Made by a program: the position numbers and the translations under genes
Part shown: positions 25,249 through 33,173 of the stretch, in pieces
Layout: every line of letters starts with the position of its first letter
How positions within the stretch are numbered: the first letter of the stretch is position 1
Notes under the pieces: generated by a model
Told to the model about the DNA's origin: nothing
What the model saw: the letters and a program-made list of their open reading frames with translations, nothing else
Databases searched by the model: none
Assembly (NCBI GenBank): GCA_947174635.1
Contig: CAMWJS010000024.1
Span: 1 to 33,173, forward strand
Length of the DNA: 33,173 nucleotides
Source: an uncultured Muribaculaceae bacterium
GTDB taxonomy: Bacteria > Bacteroidota > Bacteroidia > Bacteroidales > Muribaculaceae
Reading direction: 5' to 3'

Positions 25249-25439
25249 TTCATAATTCATAATTATGCATCTCCAAGGCTAATGCCTCCAAAATGTAGGG
25301 ACGCACGGTTCGTGCGTCCGCCAACGTCCTGATTATCAAACGTCAAATTCGGACGCACGAGCCGTGCGTCCCTACAAAGGAAAATAGGATAAGTTTTTTC
25401 AAATCAATACACAATCGTGGCAATTATGAATTATGAATT
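25247..25439. repeat. 18-bp inverted repeat enclosing a REP pair
   Basis: AATTCATAATTCATAATT (25247-25264) and its exact reverse complement AATTATGAATTATGAATT (25422-25439) enclose about 157 bp. The left arm starts at the end of ilvE (stop within 25246-25248) and also sits in a 10-bp palindrome, ATGCATAATT (25241-25250) with AATTATGCAT (25261-25270). The right arm supplies the start codon of the HD-domain gene. Confidence 0.75.
25295..25375. repeat. Paired REP (BIME-like), 81 bp
   Basis: GTAG (25295-25298), hairpin GGACGCACG/CGTGCGTCC (25299-25319, loop GTT), a 31-nt spacer, an inverted hairpin (25351-25371, loop AGC) and CTAC (25372-25375). Total length and spacer length are identical to the 17136-17216 copy, and 21 of 31 spacer bases agree, including CTGATTATCA. 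The preceding AATGCCTCCAAAAT (25281-25294) is also shared. The GGGTG-type terminal repeats seen at 17 kb are absent here. Confidence 0.85.
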
Positions 25440-25968
25440 GGATAAAGTAATCGATAAATATTATCCCGCCGGCACTCGCCGACGGGATATTTATATCAAG
25501 CATTGCCGTCAGGTTGCCGACAAGGCAATCGAGATAGCCCGGCGCAAATCGCTGCAGCTTGACGAGGATGATATAGTGGCCGGAGCAATGCTCCATGACA
25601 TCGGAATAGCACTGACCGACGCTCCCGGCATAGACTGCCACGGCACGCTACCCTACCTTTGCCACGGCACGGCCGGCGCCGACCTGCTGCGCCGCGAGGG
25701 ATTTGACGAACGTTTTGCCCGCATCGCCGAACGGCACACCGGCGCCGGCATCACCGCCGACGAAATCGAAGCGTCGGGCCTGCCGATACCGCGACGCGAC
25801 TATCTGCCCGAGACTTTGCTCGAACGACTGATATGCTATGCCGACAAATTTTATTCCAAAAGCGGCGAGATGAAAGAAAAACCGCTTGAACGCGTCGTCG
25901 CTTCGATGTCCAAGTTCACTCCGGCAACCCTCGCCCGCTTCAATGCCCTGCACGCCGAATTTTCATAA
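25426..25968 (+). CDS. HD-domain phosphohydrolase-like protein
   Basis: A 180-aa cytosolic protein made of one HD domain, expected to bind divalent metal and hydrolyse a phosphoester or nucleotide. Metal ligands are His26 (IYIKHCRQVADKAIEIA), the His57-Asp58 pair (GAMLHDIGIALTDAPG) and a later Asp in LICYADKFYSK. IAERHTGAGITADEIEASG is typical of the small YfbR/uncharacterised HD group in Bacteroidota. The substrate is unknown. I chose ATG at 25426 (MNYELDKVID), which lies inside an AATTATGAATTATGAATT repeat; a GTG three codons upstream is possible. Thus a dispersed repeat provides the first codons. Confidence 0.85.
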   Translation: MNYELDKVIDKYYPAGTRRRDIYIKHCRQVADKAIEIARRKSLQLDEDDIVAGAMLHDIGIALTDAPGIDCHGTLPYLCHGTAGADLLRREGFDERFARIAERHTGAGITADEIEASGLPIPRRDYLPETLLERLICYADKFYSKSGEMKEKPLERVVASMSKFTPATLARFNALHAEFS

Positions 25969-26168
25969 ATACGTTTTTAGAGGGGCGGGGGCACGACACA
26001 CAAAACAGCATCCCACTGTCTGCTACACCTTTTTTAACTCAGATTATAGCTCTGAGACATACTCTTATTTTACGCCATAATGCTACTTTTTTGGGCGAAA
26101 GCGCGCACGGCATGCTACTATATATCAATATATTGCATTTTTCTTTGTCTATATTTTCAGCGGAATGC

Positions 26169-26200
26169 ATTGCCCGAAGAGATTATTGTTGCTAATTTTG
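26169..26200 (+). promoter_or_regulatory. Upstream promoter of the six-hairpin glycosidase
   Basis: A partial -33 box ATTG (26169-26172), a 20-nt spacer and a full -7 box TAATTTTG (26193-26200). Weaker than the downstream promoter at 26265-26296 but correctly spaced. Confidence 0.5.
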
Positions 26201-26264
26201 CTTTGAACGATGTCGGGTCCAATAGCCGCAAACAATCCGCTTGCAATCAACCCGCTACCGGGAA

Positions 26265-26296
26265 TTTGTCTGTTTCACGTATTTTTTGTACTTTTG
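26265..26296 (+). promoter_or_regulatory. Main promoter of the six-hairpin glycosidase
   Basis: TTTG (26265-26268), a 20-nt spacer and TACTTTTG (26289-26296) match the Bacteroidota consensus. Transcription would start near 26303, giving a leader of about 48 nt to the ATG at 26351, which supports that start. Confidence 0.72.
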
Positions 26297-26350
26297 ACCC
26301 CAGGACATCAATCTATCATTTTATCTAAACCAAGCTACATTTACAATTCC

Positions 26351-28657
26351 ATGAAACGAAATCTATTATCATCACTCACATTGGCGGCCACAGCAATTGC
26401 AATACCTGTGAAGGCGTCGGCAGCCGGTGACATCGTTGCCACTGAGGCCTACAGATGGAGCGGCGACTCCATCTTCCAGGGAGAGTACAAGGCTTATGCC
26501 CCGAGCGATATCGAAATCATATCGGACTACTCTGCCCAGCCACATTTCTTCATGCCGATCAACAAAACGTGGAAACTCAAAAACGATATTTCGGGCTACC
26601 CGCAACTGCGTTCCGACAATCGACTGCACAACGCCATCTATAATATGGGACTCGACGAGATGGTCAACGCCGTAGAGCCCGACACCACCCTGCGCACAGG
26701 CAAGGAGTGGGCCGGAGTGTGGACGCGCGACGTATCCTACTCCATCATCCTGTCGATGTCGTACCTCCAGCCCGAGGCTTCGAAGATATCGCTGATGAAG
26801 AAGGTGACCCCGACCGGACGCATCATACAGGATACCGGTTCGGGCGGTGCGTGGCCCGTCAGCTCCGACCGCATGATATGGGCTGTTGCCGCCTACGAGC
26901 TCTACAAGGTGACCGGCGACCGCGACTGGCTTGAATATATCTATCCCATAATCAAAAACTCGCTTGAGGACGATTTCGAAATCACCTATACCGAAGGCGC
27001 AGTCAACGGCGAGACTTCATTTATCGACTGGCGCGAGCAGAGCCACCCGAAATGGATGCAGACCGTCGACATCTACGCATCGCACGCACAGAACACCGGC
27101 GCCGTCCATGTGGCCGCACTCGACGTGCTGTCGAAGATTGCCGCCGAGCTGGGCAAGAAAGATGACGCCGCCAAATATGCCGAAATGTCGAAAAGCCTCA
27201 ACGAGAGCATAATAAAGAAATTCTGGATGCCGGAGAAAGGCACGATGGCAATGTACACCTACGGACGCGAGTATCCGATAATCAACCCGCGCTCCGAGAC
27301 TCTCGGCCAGGCTTTCGCCATACTCTACGACCAGGTGCCCGACTCGATGGCCGCCACAATCACTGAAAATGTACCCACTACACCCTACGGCCCGGCCATC
27401 TTCTTCCCGCAGATCAAGGACATGCCCGCCTACCACAACAATGCGTTATGGCCCTGGGTGGCATCGTACTGGGTGCTCGCCAATGCCAAGACCGGCAATG
27501 AGGAGGGCGTGATGGAGGGTATCGGCTCGGTGTTCCGTCCGGCAGCGCTCTTCACCACCAACAAGGAGAATTTCAACCTCGACAACGGCGACATCGCCAC
27601 CGAGCTCAACTCGTCGAACATGCTGTGGTGTCTTGCCGGCAATCTGGCCATCACCCACCGCGTGCTTTTCGGCATCACGTTCGAGACCGACGGCCTGCAC
27701 ATCAAGCCGTTCGTGCCCAAAGCCCTCGCCGGCACCCGTTCGCTCGAAGGCTTCGACTACCGCGGCTCGAAAATCGACATCACCGTCAACGGATACGGCA
27801 ACCGCGTGAAGGACATCTCAGTCAACGGCAAGCGCCTGAAAGATGTCAACGGCGCCGTAATCCCCGCCCGTCCCAAAGGCAATTATAACGTAGTTGTCAC
27901 TATGGCCGACAACGACATCGCCCCGATGAAGGTGAACCGCACCGCCAACGTCAAGGCTCCTCTCACCCCGCTGACCCGATTCACCCACGACACCGACATC
28001 GCAGCGGCCAATCCGGCAGCGCCCTACGAGAACACCCTGCAATGGAACCCGATAGAATATATCGCAGGCTACATCGTGCTCCGCAACGGCGAACGCATCG
28101 CCACCACACGCGAGACTTCGTTCGACGCATCGGTTCCGGGTGTCTACCAGGTAATCGGCGTTGATACCGACGGAGTAGAGTCGTTCGCATCCGAGCCTCT
28201 CACCAACATGCCCGCAGTGCGCGTCAAGCCCGCGTCGACAGCTACCCGACTCACTTCCGACGAAGTGTCATACCAGCCCGAAGGCGGTGTGATCCGCGGC
28301 TTCAGCGGCAATGGATTTGCCGAAGTAGACCATAAGACAGCACCGGTAGTGTTTGACGTCGACGCCGACGGAGACTACTTCCTGTCGCTCCGCTATGCCA
28401 ACGGCAACGGCCCGGTCAACACGGAAAACAAATGCGCGGTGCGCACCCTCTTCGTCGACGGGGTCAAGGCAGGCACAGTCGTGATGCCGCAGCGCGGCGT
28501 CGGCAACTGGGACGACTGGGGCATCACCAACTACATCCCCGTAAGCCTCAGCAAAGGCAACCACAAAATCACCATCGAGATGATGCCTTACGACGAGAAC
28601 ATGAACCTCGCCACCAACCATGCCATCATCGACGCCCTGATAATGGAACGCCGCTGA
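26351..28657 (+). CDS. Secreted six-hairpin glycosidase with C-terminal CBM-like domain
   Basis: A 768-aa secreted enzyme with an (alpha/alpha)6-barrel, probably an inverting exo-glycosidase, but I cannot fix the GH family (GH63/GH65/GH78-like barrels are alternatives). The signal peptide is MKRNLLSSLTLAATAIAIPV to about residue 25. The barrel spans about 90-480, with GKEWAGVWTRDVSYSIILSM, GGAWPVSSDRMIWAVAAYEL and HNNALWPWVASYWVLANAKT as prominent conserved-looking segments; acidic residues there are catalytic candidates. A beta domain (GITFETDGLHIKPFVPKAL) follows, then an Ig-like stretch and a C-terminal CBM6/35-like sandwich (VSYQPEGGVIRGFSGNGFAE onward). It has no T9SS tail. The start at 26351 is set by the signal peptide and promoter. 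It precedes a GH31 enzyme, suggesting joint glycan use. Confidence 0.82.
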   Translation: MKRNLLSSLTLAATAIAIPVKASAAGDIVATEAYRWSGDSIFQGEYKAYAPSDIEIISDYSAQPHFFMPINKTWKLKNDISGYPQLRSDNRLHNAIYNMGLDEMVNAVEPDTTLRTGKEWAGVWTRDVSYSIILSMSYLQPEASKISLMKKVTPTGRIIQDTGSGGAWPVSSDRMIWAVAAYELYKVTGDRDWLEYIYPIIKNSLEDDFEITYTEGAVNGETSFIDWREQSHPKWMQTVDIYASHAQNTGAVHVAALDVLSKIAAELGKKDDAAKYAEMSKSLNESIIKKFWMPEKGTMAMYTYGREYPIINPRSETLGQAFAILYDQVPDSMAATITENVPTTPYGPAIFFPQIKDMPAYHNNALWPWVASYWVLANAKTGNEEGVMEGIGSVFRPAALFTTNKENFNLDNGDIATELNSSNMLWCLAGNLAITHRVLFGITFETDGLHIKPFVPKALAGTRSLEGFDYRGSKIDITVNGYGNRVKDISVNGKRLKDVNGAVIPARPKGNYNVVVTMADNDIAPMKVNRTANVKAPLTPLTRFTHDTDIAAANPAAPYENTLQWNPIEYIAGYIVLRNGERIATTRETSFDASVPGVYQVIGVDTDGVESFASEPLTNMPAVRVKPASTATRLTSDEVSYQPEGGVIRGFSGNGFAEVDHKTAPVVFDVDADGDYFLSLRYANGNGPVNTENKCAVRTLFVDGVKAGTVVMPQRGVGNWDDWGITNYIPVSLSKGNHKITIEMMPYDENMNLATNHAIIDALIMERR

Positions 28658-28687
28658 TTGACAGAAACATACTGCTTCATTGAAAGA

Positions 28688-28721
28688 ATGCTGCCGGCAA
28701 CATACCGTTGCCGTGCAGCAT
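28688..28721 (+). terminator. Hairpin after the six-hairpin glycosidase
   Basis: ATGCTGCCGGCAAC (28688-28701) pairs with GTTGCCGTGCAGCAT (28707-28721), a 14-bp stem with one bulged T and a 5-nt loop. It lies 31 nt after the stop. No U-tract follows, so it may be a processing or Rho-assisted end. Confidence 0.55.
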
Positions 28722-28763
28722 CTTGCCGTTAAGAAAGTGTTTGAATTTAAACCGTATTAACAA

Positions 28764-28806
28764 TATAAGAGAATGATAGAAATTTGAATCAAAACACTCT
28801 CTTATA
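28764..28806 (+). promoter_or_regulatory. Inverted repeat upstream of the GH31 gene
   Basis: TATAAGAGA (28764-28772) and TCTCTTATA (28798-28806) are a perfect 9-bp inverted repeat with a 25-nt spacer, ending 47 nt before the GH31 ATG. It could bind a regulator or form an RNA stem. No full TTTG/TAnnTTTG promoter was found in the 196-bp gap. Confidence 0.4.
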
Positions 28807-28853
28807 AAATGCACACATTTTTCAGATAATCATACTTATATATTCATCATTTT

Positions 28854-31800
28854 ATGTCAAAATTCAACAGATTAATGCGTTGTGCAGCCGCGCTGGCAAT
28901 AATGTCGGCAGCCGGAGGCACCGCAAACGCCTACACTGTCTATTTCGACAACACGGCGACTAAATGGTCCCAGCCAAAGATTTATTACTGGAATGACAGC
29001 TGGACCGAAAGTCAGAAACCTGCCTGGCCGGGCAAAGAGATGGCGGCCTACACCGCCAATCCCGAGCTTTCCGATATATGGAGCTATGAGGTTGACGACG
29101 AGGCCACCGGCATAATCTTCAACAACGGCGGCTCCGTCCAGACAAAAGATTACATCGGCGGAAAGGACACCTTCGGGAACAAAGTATTCGGTTTTGCCGC
29201 CAAAGGCAGCAACACCCCTGTCAGCGATGTCATATACGGCAACATCGACAGCTACACCCAGTCGGGCGGCACTACCGGCGATCTCATTGACTACTCTGTG
29301 CATTTCCACAACAAGAATGCATGGAACAACGTGTATGTCAGGATTACCGGCAACAGCAATGTTTCGGGCGGCAAGATGGAAGCGTTTCTCAACGGGGCCA
29401 TCTACGACTATGAGTTCCAGGCACCTGAAAATGCCTCGCTCAACTGCTGCTTCTACACCCTCAACGGCAATCAGGAGAGCAACACCACGGCGACATGGCG
29501 CCTGGTCAACGGGCATGTCTACACCGAGAGCGGCGACAAGGGACTCAATAGCGAATACGACCCGGTAAACACCCTTCCCGAAAAGGAATACTGGCTTGAA
29601 CCGGAAATGCCGTCGCAGCTTCAGGAGGCCACCCTGTGGTTCAACAAGGCTTACACGGCCGAAAGCAATCTCCGCAACACTGACGAAATCTATCTGTGGA
29701 CCGGACTGATATCCAAAGGCGGAGATGACAAATCATGGTTCGGCACACCGGCCGAGTGGAATTCGATGACCGACAAATACAAGATGGTGCGTGACGAGTC
29801 AAACCCCAACCTGTACAAGATTACATTCACCCCGTCGATTGCTTCATGGTTCGGCGGAAGCGACGATGACAGGTTCACAAAACTCGGCTTCATATTTCGC
29901 GACAAATCAGGGAATATCAAGCAGCATAAAGACGACCAGTTCATAAACCTCAAGCAGATAGCCGACCCGACTGCCGGACTTGGAGCACTGCTCTCTTATG
30001 AAAACGCCGGAGGCACTGTGACCGTTACAGCCGAGAAAGGAAAACTCATGCTGACCCCTGTCAGCGACCAGGTAGTCAAGGTATTCACATTACGCAACGG
30101 AGCATCGGTCACCGAGGAACGTCAGTCGATATCTGTAGCCGGCGACGCATTTTTACGTCCGTCATTCACCATATCAGACAACGACAGCGACATAACCGTA
30201 GACATCACCGACGGAATAAAGGTGCATGTCGACAAATCAACCTGTCAGGTATCGTTCCACGATGCCAATGACCGGTTGTATCTCCGTGAGCTTTCAGGCC
30301 TTGTAAACACCCCCGGCAAAATAGAAGCGTCGTTCGAGAGCATGGGCGACGAAGGGTTTTACGGCGGCGGCTACAACGGCAACCACACCAACTGGGACGG
30401 CAAGACAATGGTGATGAACAACACCCAGACAGGCAACTGGGGACAGGGCACATCACACCCCCACAACATCTGTATCCCGTTCTACATATCGACACGCGGC
30501 TACGGTGTCTACTTCGACGACCATTACCGCAACGCACGCATCACGCCTACCTCCACCGGATCATCCTACTCCAGCAGCAGCCGCAACCCTATTGCATACT
30601 ACTTCATCGGCGGCGGCGACATAAACAACGGCCACGGCTCGATGCAGAAAGCCGTCGAGAACTACACCCGCCTTACCGGCCTTCAGGAACTGCCGCCCTA
30701 CTGGGCTCTTGGCTACATCACCTCCAAATTCAGTTTCGAGACCCGACAGGAAGCAGAGGAAACAATCCGCAAAACAAAAGAGATGAATGTGCCCATCGAC
30801 GCCATCGTGTTTGACATCCACTGGCAGGGTGGCGTGCAGATGATGGGTAAAATCGACTGGGACACTTCAAGATACCCCAATCCTCAGGATATGATGGATA
30901 ACTTCCGCAATGAGAATGTACATACCATCGCCATCACCGAGCCCTTCTTCACCAGCAACTGCGGAAACTACCAGGAGATGAAGGACAAAGGATTTTTCTC
31001 GGACGACCATGTAGACAACATGGAATGGCTCCAGTCCGAGCATGTGGGACTTCTCGACATCACCAAACCCGAAGCTATCGAATGGTTCAAAGACCTTTAC
31101 CAGAAGCGCACCCTCGAAGGTATCGAAGGCTGGTGGCTCGACCTGGGCGAGCCGGAACGCCATGACAACGAGAGCACCTACGAACTGGGCGACATCAACC
31201 AGATACACAACGAATATGGCAACCGCTGGTGTGAACTCGCCATCGAAGCGCTCAAAGAGTGCCGTCCGGAGGCCCGCCACATGCTCATGCCCCGCGCCGG
31301 AACATCGGGAATGCAGAGATTCAACACCTTCCCCTGGACAGGCGACATAGCCCGCACATGGGAAGGACTCAAAGCTCAGGTGCCCGCTCTCGTCAGCGCA
31401 TCAATGTCGGGAGTAAGCTACCTCGGCAGCGACATAGGCGGCTTCACGGCGACAGGGACGAATGCCGACCTCTACCGCCGCTGGGTGCAACTCGGTGTGT
31501 TCTATCCGTCGATGCGCACCCACTCCCCAACCAAGCCCGAAGTATGGCGCGATGAATATATGGGCATCCGCGACGATGTGCGCAATGCAATCAACCTGCG
31601 ATATGCCTACCTCCCCTATACCTACACGCAGTCATATTACTACACTACCAATGGCACTCCGATAGCCCGCCCCGCCAATTTCGCCGACTCAGACCCAGCG
31701 GTGCTCTCCGACTGCCGCGACGCCTACCTGTGGGGACAGGACATCTACGTTGCGCCAGTACTTGACTCTTCCGAGAGAAAGGAGATTACATTCCCCGAAG

Positions 31801-32699
31801 GCGAATGGCTTGACATGAACGACTTCACTACCATCTACGGCGGACACAGCAGCATCAGCTACGCTGCACCGAAAAGCACCATACCGCACTTCATGCGCCG
31901 CGGTTCGTTCGTGCCCCGCTATCGCCAGGACACATTCACCAGCACGGCCGAAATAGAGTCTAACCGCCTCACTATAGATTATTTCCCGTCATACTCACAG
32001 AGCACCGACAAGGGAGAATTCTATGACGACGACCGCACCTCAGCCTCATCGCTCGACGAGGGCGCTTACATACTGACCCGTTTCACCGCCACAAGCTCCA
32101 ACGGTTCCATTAATATCCATATCGACCGCGAGGGCAACGGATGGGACAATATGTATGACAGCGAGCCGCAGGACATACTCCTCCGCATACACGATTTCCG
32201 CCTTGGCAACAACAATGAGCTTATGACCAAATCGGAGGGCAATTCTTACGAATACAGCACTTATGCCGACTTCTCCGACTCTGCCATAAAGAAGGTGTCG
32301 TCGCTCGACGAGGTTCTTGCTGAAAACGATGCGGTAAGCTATGCAAGCGTGGGCAACAAGATGTATATCCGTATCCCCAACATACCCGCCACCGAGTCGC
32401 ACTGGCTGCACATCGCCCAAGAGGGCGTCACCGGAGTTCCCGAGATTGCCGACAGCATGATGACACTTGCCTACAATTCCGGCATAATCACATACTCCGC
32501 TCCCTCGCAAGCCGATGGCCTGGCTCTGAGCATCTACAACACTACCGGTTCGGTCGTTGCTGAATACTCGGGACTGACAGCCGACGGAACGGCATCGCAG
32601 ATTGCCGTCGACCTGCCTCAAGGCATCTATGTGACACGTCTCAGCGGCACTGTCGCCGGCGAGACATGCGTCAAGACCCTCAAGATGATTGTAATGTAA
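28854..32699 (+). CDS. Secreted GH31 alpha-glucosidase with starch-binding module and T9SS tail
   Basis: A 1281-aa exported glycoside hydrolase of family 31, probably acting on alpha-glucans or isomalto-type sugars. Signal peptide MSKFNRLMRCAAALAIMSAA ends near ANA-26. Residues of about 27-110 resemble a CBM26-type starch-binding module (YTVYFDNTATKWSQPKIYYW, then ATGIIFNNGGSVQTKDY). Two further beta modules follow (about 140-240 and 260-385). The GH31 N-domain and barrel run from about 420 to 1000, with nucleophile Asp763 in EGWWLDLGEPERHD and acid/base Asp860 in SYLGSDIGGFTATG. The last 75 residues form a type A T9SS sorting domain (LALSIYNTTGSVVAEY, LPQGIYVTRLSG, ending KTLKMIVM), implying secretion to the surface by the PorSS. 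Substrate is inferred from the modules; GH31 also has xylosidases and transglucosidases. Confidence 0.93.
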   Translation: MSKFNRLMRCAAALAIMSAAGGTANAYTVYFDNTATKWSQPKIYYWNDSWTESQKPAWPGKEMAAYTANPELSDIWSYEVDDEATGIIFNNGGSVQTKDYIGGKDTFGNKVFGFAAKGSNTPVSDVIYGNIDSYTQSGGTTGDLIDYSVHFHNKNAWNNVYVRITGNSNVSGGKMEAFLNGAIYDYEFQAPENASLNCCFYTLNGNQESNTTATWRLVNGHVYTESGDKGLNSEYDPVNTLPEKEYWLEPEMPSQLQEATLWFNKAYTAESNLRNTDEIYLWTGLISKGGDDKSWFGTPAEWNSMTDKYKMVRDESNPNLYKITFTPSIASWFGGSDDDRFTKLGFIFRDKSGNIKQHKDDQFINLKQIADPTAGLGALLSYENAGGTVTVTAEKGKLMLTPVSDQVVKVFTLRNGASVTEERQSISVAGDAFLRPSFTISDNDSDITVDITDGIKVHVDKSTCQVSFHDANDRLYLRELSGLVNTPGKIEASFESMGDEGFYGGGYNGNHTNWDGKTMVMNNTQTGNWGQGTSHPHNICIPFYISTRGYGVYFDDHYRNARITPTSTGSSYSSSSRNPIAYYFIGGGDINNGHGSMQKAVENYTRLTGLQELPPYWALGYITSKFSFETRQEAEETIRKTKEMNVPIDAIVFDIHWQGGVQMMGKIDWDTSRYPNPQDMMDNFRNENVHTIAITEPFFTSNCGNYQEMKDKGFFSDDHVDNMEWLQSEHVGLLDITKPEAIEWFKDLYQKRTLEGIEGWWLDLGEPERHDNESTYELGDINQIHNEYGNRWCELAIEALKECRPEARHMLMPRAGTSGMQRFNTFPWTGDIARTWEGLKAQVPALVSASMSGVSYLGSDIGGFTATGTNADLYRRWVQLGVFYPSMRTHSPTKPEVWRDEYMGIRDDVRNAINLRYAYLPYTYTQSYYYTTNGTPIARPANFADSDPAVLSDCRDAYLWGQDIYVAPVLDSSERKEITFPEGEWLDMNDFTTIYGGHSSISYAAPKSTIPHFMRRGSFVPRYRQDTFTSTAEIESNRLTIDYFPSYSQSTDKGEFYDDDRTSASSLDEGAYILTRFTATSSNGSINIHIDREGNGWDNMYDSEPQDILLRIHDFRLGNNNELMTKSEGNSYEYSTYADFSDSAIKKVSSLDEVLAENDAVSYASVGNKMYIRIPNIPATESHWLHIAQEGVTGVPEIADSMMTLAYNSGIITYSAPSQADGLALSIYNTTGSVVAEYSGLTADGTASQIAVDLPQGIYVTRLSGTVAGETCVKTLKMIVM

Positions 32700-32722
32700 C
32701 AGATTGCACATCACTATATATG

Positions 32723-32756
32723 CGAGGTCGCGCCGTGTGAATACGGCGCGACCTCG
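32723..32756 (+). terminator. Strong hairpin after the GH31 gene
   Basis: CGAGGTCGCGCCGT (32723-32736) and ACGGCGCGACCTCG (32743-32756) form a perfect 14-bp GC-rich stem with a 6-nt loop, 23 nt after the stop. No U-run follows, but a stem this strong very likely protects or ends the mRNA. Confidence 0.7.
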
Positions 32757-32778
32757 TCGCTATATAACGGAATGACAC

Positions 32779-32892
32779 TACCACATAGCGCCCTTCCCGG
32801 GCTCGGATGTGGGGGGATGTCGGTGAGCCGGGGTCTGCGCCCGCTCCGCGGTCTGCGAACCCCGGTTAATCACTGACACGAGCCTCCGGCTC
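32779..32892 (+). repeat. GC-rich structured repeat, copy 1
   Basis: Begins with nested dyads CCACAT (32781-32786) and ATGTGG (32807-32812) enclosing GCCC and GGGC, and continues into a 65-bp block (32828-32892) identical to copy 2. The block contains CCGGGGT paired with ACCCCGG and ends with GAGCC and GGCTC around TCC. It has no apparent coding function. Confidence 0.85.
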
Positions 32893-33061
32893 TCCGCGGG
32901 GAATGCGATGTGATATCTGCGAGGGGATGCGGCGCGGCGATGCTATCGATGTCGGCCTATCTCATGACTCTACTCAATAGTTATATGCTATAGGGGATGG
33001 TGGTCTCTGACACTAAGTAGTCGATACTATGGAGCGTGGATCTGCCTGAACTAAATGTCGT

Positions 33062-33173
33062 TACCACACATCGCCCTGCTCGGGCTCGGATGTGGGGGGG
33101 TCGGGGTGCCGGGGTCTGCGCCCGCTCCGCGGTCTGCGAACCCCGGTTAATCACTGACACGAGCCTCCGGCTC
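33062..33173 (+). repeat. GC-rich structured repeat, copy 2 (cut by window end)
   Basis: The second copy is offset by about 281-283 bp from the first. Its 65-bp block (33109-33173) is identical to 32828-32892. The first part differs in the loop (TGCTC for TTCCC) while the GCCC/GGGC stem is kept. It is cut off by the window edge. Confidence 0.85.

Larger units (their letters stand above)
25969..26350. other. AT-rich control region before the glycosidase genes
   Basis: This 382-bp gap holds a hairpin CTCAGA/TCTGAG (near 26039-26057), T-rich stretches that may end the HD-gene transcript, and two candidate promoters for the glycosidase gene. No protein-like frame other than the in-frame upstream extension of the glycosidase is seen; that extension contains the promoters and is rejected as coding. 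Confidence 0.6.
32700..33173. other. Repeat-rich 3' region, no gene seen
   Basis: After the GH31 stop come a strong hairpin and two copies of a GC-rich repeat (32779-32892 and 33062-33173), separated by about 170 bp of non-coding-looking sequence with several stops in each frame. The second copy runs off the window, so more copies may follow. Confidence 0.7.

Overview
The window looks like a chromosomal segment of a gut Bacteroidales bacterium, most likely of the Muribaculaceae type. Family-level evidence: a Bacteroidota-type GlmU-like protein, a DUF4954-like protein, a Rho factor with a long disordered insertion, and a secreted GH31 enzyme ending in a type IX secretion (T9SS) sorting domain. 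Promoters fit the Bacteroidota consensus (TTTG, 19-20 nt, TAnnTTTG). Coding DNA is GC-rich, while several intergenic gaps are clearly AT-rich. The species cannot be fixed without a search. I see no tRNA, rRNA, CRISPR array, transposase, phage gene or defence system.

Layout. 1-195: repeat DNA. 195-3495 (minus): a GT4 glycosyltransferase followed by a CPA2-type cation/proton antiporter. 3525-3690: a palindromic intergenic element. 3700-7228 (minus): aspartate-semialdehyde dehydrogenase, an OprO/P-type porin, and the GlmU-like nucleotidyl/acetyltransferase. 7305-7321: a perfectly palindromic divergent promoter. 7342-9797 (plus): RfbC epimerase and the DUF4954-like beta-helix protein. 9798-10420: a long AT-rich rho leader. 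10421-17025 (plus): rho, queF, queC, a B3/4-domain protein, kup and a YrdC/Sua5 protein, closely spaced. 17026-17310: a cluster of repeat elements between convergent genes. 17311-23164 (minus): a peptidase run of tricorn-like S41 protease, C69 dipeptidase and YpfJ-type zinc metallopeptidase. 23165-24222: an AT-rich gap with a strong promoter and a possible small RNA. 24223-25968 (plus): ilvE and an HD-domain protein, separated by another repeat. 26351-32699 (plus): two secreted glycoside hydrolases. 32700-33173: a hairpin and a GC-rich direct repeat that runs off the window.

How the genes fit together. Most are housekeeping: amino-acid synthesis (asd, ilvE), envelope sugar-nucleotide supply (GlmU-like, rfbC), tRNA modification (queF and queC for queuosine, YrdC for t6A), transcription termination (rho), and ion transport (kup, antiporter). 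The accessory part is secreted catabolism: tricorn-like and C69 peptidases for peptides, and the GH31 enzyme plus a six-hairpin glycosidase for alpha-glucan-like glycans.

The most unusual content is intergenic. A short repeat family has REP-like hairpins with a GTAG foot. They occur as inverted pairs of exactly 81 bp with a 31-nt spacer, and one pair sits inside a larger element bounded by GGGTGTTGCAGAAC-type terminal inverted repeats. Related termini bound a different palindrome at 3527-3688. No mobilising enzyme is visible here, and I found no convincing new multi-gene system.
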